Source: Sulfurovum sp.
GTDB lineage: Bacteria > Campylobacterota > Campylobacteria > Campylobacterales > Sulfurovaceae
Length of the DNA: 7,971 bases
Direction of reading: 5' to 3'
Assembly: GCA_020726085.1 (NCBI GenBank)
Contig: DYTG01000081.1
Coordinates: 1 to 7,971, forward strand
Positions 5,519-7,971 of the stretch are shown in pieces; positions within the stretch are counted from its first letter, which is position 1, and each line of letters begins with the position of its first letter. The notes under the pieces were generated by a model that was not told where the DNA came from, ran no database searches, and saw nothing but the letters and a program-made list of their open reading frames with translations. Both the position numbers and the translations under genes were made by a program.

Positions 5519-6244
5519 ATGGCACAAAAAGAGCTAGAGTATAACTACCACCCATTTGAGATAAGCTATGAGATTATTCATCCTACTTCAACCCAAAATC
5601 TTGTTATTTTACACGGTTGGGGTAGCAACAAAGAGATTATGAAACAAGCCTTTGGCAACAAACTCCCCCAATTTAAACACATCTATATTGATATGCCCGG
5701 TTTTGGCAAAAGTTCCAATCCGCTTACCCTCACCACTCACGATTATGCCAACATTATCCAACAATTTTTAGATGCGTTACATCTGTGTGCCGATGCGGCT
5801 ATAGGACACTCTTTTGGAGGCAAAGTAGCCACCCTGCTCAAGCCCCCTACCCTTATACTCCTCTCCTCCTCGGGCATTTTAGTACCAAAACCGCTCTTGG
5901 TGCGTGTCAAAATTGCTTTATTTAAACTCCTTAAGCCTCTTGGTCTTACCAAAATTCGTCATTTTTTTGTAAGTGATGATGCTAAAGGCATGAGCCAAAC
6001 GATGTATGAGACCTTTAAAAATGTGGTCAACGAGGATTTTGAAGCCAATTTTGGTGCATTTAGCCATCAAGCGTTGCTCTTTTGGGGGATTGACGATACC
6101 GCCACCCCACTCTATACGGGCGAGAAAATCCACGCTCTTATCCCCAATAGCCAACTCTACCCACTACAAGGCGACCACTACTTCTTTTTAAAACAGAGCG
6201 ATTGTATTGCTCGTACGATTGAAAATCAAATCAAGGAAAACTAA
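5519..6244 (+). CDS. Alpha/beta-hydrolase fold protein
   Basis: Predicted cytoplasmic serine hydrolase of 241 residues; the substrate is unknown. The oxyanion-hole motif HGWG is at 32-35, DMPGFGKS at 58-65, and the nucleophile elbow GHSFGG at 96-101 gives Ser98. The likely acid is Asp193 in WGIDDTATP (189-197) and the base His220 in GDHYFF. A short cap region (about 120-180) carries a hydrophobic basic helix (LLVRVKIALFKLLKPLG). No signal peptide. The start has a moderate GAGAG site 6 bases upstream. Its TAA directly abuts the murF ATG, so the two are co-translated. In Campylobacter a hydrolase of this kind also precedes murF, which suggests a link to peptidoglycan or lipid-carrier metabolism, but no role is established. 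Esterase, lipase or thioesterase activity are all possible. Confidence 0.88.
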   Translation: MAQKELEYNYHPFEISYEIIHPTSTQNLVILHGWGSNKEIMKQAFGNKLPQFKHIYIDMPGFGKSSNPLTLTTHDYANIIQQFLDALHLCADAAIGHSFGGKVATLLKPPTLILLSSSGILVPKPLLVRVKIALFKLLKPLGLTKIRHFFVSDDAKGMSQTMYETFKNVVNEDFEANFGAFSHQALLFWGIDDTATPLYTGEKIHALIPNSQLYPLQGDHYFFLKQSDCIARTIENQIKEN

Positions 6245-7660
6245 ATGTTAGCACTACACTTTATCACCCATTTGCTCTTTATTTTGGCTTTGGGGTATTA
6301 TTTGATGACCAATATGCAGTGGTACAGTTACAAGATTGAACGGGTGATGTTTCATCATACCAAGGTATGGTGGCACTTTGCCTATTTCTTAATCCCCTAC
6401 TCGCTCTATCTATTGGCAGGGGCGTATGGCTTTGTTGTGGTTGTGGGCTATGGAGTTTTGCTTTATGATTGGTATCGGCGATTGGATAAGCCTTTGGTTT
6501 TGACGGGTAGAGTGAAGCGTTTTTTTGTAGCATTGCTCTTTTTTGGATTTTTTGAAGATCTAATGTGCGTAGTGTTGGGCAATTGTGCTAACTTCGCTAC
6601 GATGATACCGCTCTTTTTAGCGTTTATCGTTTCGGGTGCTTTGGAGGCTATACTCTTTAGCGGTTTCAAAAATCAAGCCAAAAAAAAGCTCCAAACACAC
6701 ACCAATATGATAATAGTAGGCATAACGGCAAGTTACGGCAAAACCAGTATCAAAAATTTTCTTGCCCATATCCTCAAAGCCCGATACAAAACCTACGCCA
6801 CACCTCGTTCGGTTAATACTTTGGGAGGGGTACTCAAAGATATTAACGAGGATTTGCCCAGCGATACAGAGGTTTACATTGTCGAAATGGGGGCAAGGGG
6901 AGAGGGCGATATTTGGGAGATTACAGAGTTTGTCGAGCCTCATTACGCTATCGTGGGCAAAATAGGTTCGGCACATCTTGAATATTTTGGCTCTCTTGAA
7001 AAGATACGCAATACCAAAATGGAGCTTACGCAATCTCCTAGACTCAAAGAGGCATGGGTCGATAGCTCCGCCCATATCAATCCCTCTGAGATTATTCATC
7101 AATTCAACGCCCCCCTAGATGTCAAAGCGACTTTGGAGGGTATTGATTTTACGCTTGATGACACGCTCTATCATGCCAATATTTTGGGTGGGTTTAATGC
7201 ACAAAATATCGCCCTAGCCATTGAAGTCGCCAAAGCGTTGGGGTTGAGCAATGAGCAAATACAAACTCAAGTAAGCACCATTAAGCCTGTCCAAAATCGT
7301 CTCCAACGCATCAATGCAGGGGGAAAAATTATCCTTGATGATAGCTTCAATGGCAATATTGATGGGATGTTGGCATCGTTTGAACTTGCCGCTACGCACA
7401 CAGGACGCAAAGTGCTTATTACCCCAGGGCTTGTGGAGGTAGACAAACACTTCAACGAAACCGTAGCCCAACAAGCCAATGCGATTTTTGATGTGATAGT
7501 GGTCACTTCCGATCTCAACTATCCTATCTTCAAAGATTTCGCAGAGCCCAAAAAGCTTCTCAAACTCTCAAGCAAAGATAAAATGCAAGAGATGCTTATC
7601 GAACAAACCCGAGTGGGAGATTTGATTCTCTTTGCCAACGATGCCCCTAGTTTTATTTAG
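6245..7660 (+). CDS. murF: UDP-MurNAc-tripeptide:D-Ala-D-Ala ligase with membrane N-terminus
   Basis: ATP-dependent Mur ligase that adds D-Ala-D-Ala to UDP-MurNAc-tripeptide, the last soluble peptidoglycan precursor step. The 471 residues split in two. Residues 1-140 are hydrophobic, with about four membrane segments (near 5-22, 44-76, 92-112, 117-139) in place of the soluble UDP-binding first domain. Residues 153-471 are the ATPase and C-terminal domains: P-loop GITASYGKTS (159-168, Lys166), VEMGARGEGDI (213-223), GSAHLEYFGS (241-250), NTKMEL (256-261) with Lys258 at the usual carbamylated position, NRLQRI (351-356) and DDSFNGN (365-371). Several positions differ from textbook MurF (ASYGKT for GSNGKT, GGFNAQN for GxHNxxN, FNGN for YNAN), probably lineage features. 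AAGGA lies 7 bases before the ATG, immediately after the hydrolase stop. MurF is favoured over other Mur ligases by the EMGA block and the gene context. Confidence 0.92.
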   Translation: MLALHFITHLLFILALGYYLMTNMQWYSYKIERVMFHHTKVWWHFAYFLIPYSLYLLAGAYGFVVVVGYGVLLYDWYRRLDKPLVLTGRVKRFFVALLFFGFFEDLMCVVLGNCANFATMIPLFLAFIVSGALEAILFSGFKNQAKKKLQTHTNMIIVGITASYGKTSIKNFLAHILKARYKTYATPRSVNTLGGVLKDINEDLPSDTEVYIVEMGARGEGDIWEITEFVEPHYAIVGKIGSAHLEYFGSLEKIRNTKMELTQSPRLKEAWVDSSAHINPSEIIHQFNAPLDVKATLEGIDFTLDDTLYHANILGGFNAQNIALAIEVAKALGLSNEQIQTQVSTIKPVQNRLQRINAGGKIILDDSFNGNIDGMLASFELAATHTGRKVLITPGLVEVDKHFNETVAQQANAIFDVIVVTSDLNYPIFKDFAEPKKLLKLSSKDKMQEMLIEQTRVGDLILFANDAPSFI

Positions 7661-7971
7661 AAACCAACACAAAGACCTACCCAAACAAATCGGTTTGAGT
7701 CTCATATTTGAGGGCATATTCAATACCTTAATACAAAAACCCCATAAGCCACAGTGGGATTTTATTATCAAACCCTATTTCTATATCATCTACAACAACA
7801 TATCCTTTTTGACCTTCCAATTGACTATCACTTTTTGATGCTCCACCGATTTAGGTACACTTAATAGCTTTTGCTCTTGTATCCAATAAAAAATTATACC
7901 CATCGTAGATGTTGAAAAAGCTACATATTCATTCGTTCTTTGTAGCCAATAAATATTGTCACCAATTTTAA
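7653..7971 (-). pseudogene. Possible decayed or frameshifted gene, partial at window edge
   Basis: From the right edge a minus-strand frame is open for 59 codons to a TAG at 7792-7790, with protein-like content (YVAFSTSTMGIIFYWIQEQK; SVEHQKVIVNWKV). Near an A5 run (plus-strand T5 at 7806-7810) a one-base shift continues into another protein-like stretch (GYVVVDDIEIGFDNKIPLWL), which meets TAA at 7730-7728. The same frame goes on (GIEYALKYETQTDLFG) to TAG at 7679-7677 and TAA at 7655-7653, overlapping the murF end. Both internal stops are one C-to-T change from a Gln codon. This pattern suggests a degraded gene convergent with murF. I do not recognise the family. It could instead be a short intact gene ending at 7790, a sequencing error, or chance. 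Confidence 0.35.
7741..7767 (+). terminator. Weak candidate terminator after murF
   Basis: CCCAT (7741-7745) can pair with GTGGG (7754-7758), including one U-G wobble, around an 8-base loop, followed by ATTTTATT. It lies about 80 bases past the murF stop. The stem is short, and the same bases fall in the possible minus-strand gene remnant, so this may be chance. Confidence 0.25.

Noticed and set aside
6617..7102. 161-codon open frame on the minus strand
   Set aside because: Antisense shadow of the conserved MurF ATPase domain; no ribosome binding site and no plausible protein features.
7568..7771. 67-codon minus-strand frame over the murF end
   Set aside because: Mostly antisense to murF and in a different frame from the more coherent remnant at 7653-7971.
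7632..7838. 68-codon plus-strand frame overlapping the end of murF
   Set aside because: Starts inside murF without a ribosome binding site. The opposite strand in the same codon register reads as more protein-like, so I treat this as its shadow.

Overview
The window looks like chromosomal core-gene territory from a member of the Campylobacterota (the former Epsilonproteobacteria), most likely a free-living Sulfurimonas/Sulfurovum-like lineage. This rests on four things: a tightly packed fabF-accA order next to acpP; a MurF whose soluble UDP-binding domain is replaced by a membrane-embedded N-terminus and whose P-loop reads ITASYGKTS; an alpha/beta-hydrolase gene placed directly before murF; and AT-rich promoters with good -10 boxes but no clear -35. 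The genus is inference, made without any database search.

Layout. Positions 1-329 hold no firm gene: a perfect TTGACA faces out of the left edge, there is a weak ORF-like stretch, and there is a likely terminator for the operon to its right. Positions 330-4105 (minus strand) are one compact operon, transcribed fabF > accA > DedA-family gene > DUF167 gene > RluA-type pseudouridine synthase. The junctions are 8 bp, TAATG, TAGATG and a 23-bp overlap, so translation is probably coupled throughout. Positions 4106-4262 are a spacer with a palindrome between direct repeats and a candidate promoter. acpP (4263-4493, minus) follows with its own strong -10 box. Positions 4573-5412 (minus) encode a lipoprotein with a fibronectin-III-like domain and an unrecognised C-terminal domain. 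From a short divergent promoter region, an alpha/beta hydrolase and murF run rightwards (5519-7660). The right end (7653-7971) contains what may be a decayed or frameshifted gene on the minus strand, convergent with murF.

How the genes work together. AccA (malonyl-CoA supply), AcpP (acyl carrier) and FabF (chain elongation) belong to type II fatty-acid synthesis. The DedA-family membrane protein may recycle undecaprenyl phosphate or move phospholipid, and MurF makes the UDP-MurNAc-pentapeptide that is loaded onto that lipid carrier. The window therefore centres on envelope building, with a pseudouridine synthase carried along in the lipid operon. I see no clear undescribed system. The less ordinary items are the membrane-anchored MurF, the repeat-bearing lipoprotein beside acpP, the possible gene remnant at the right end, and the outward-facing -35 at the left end.
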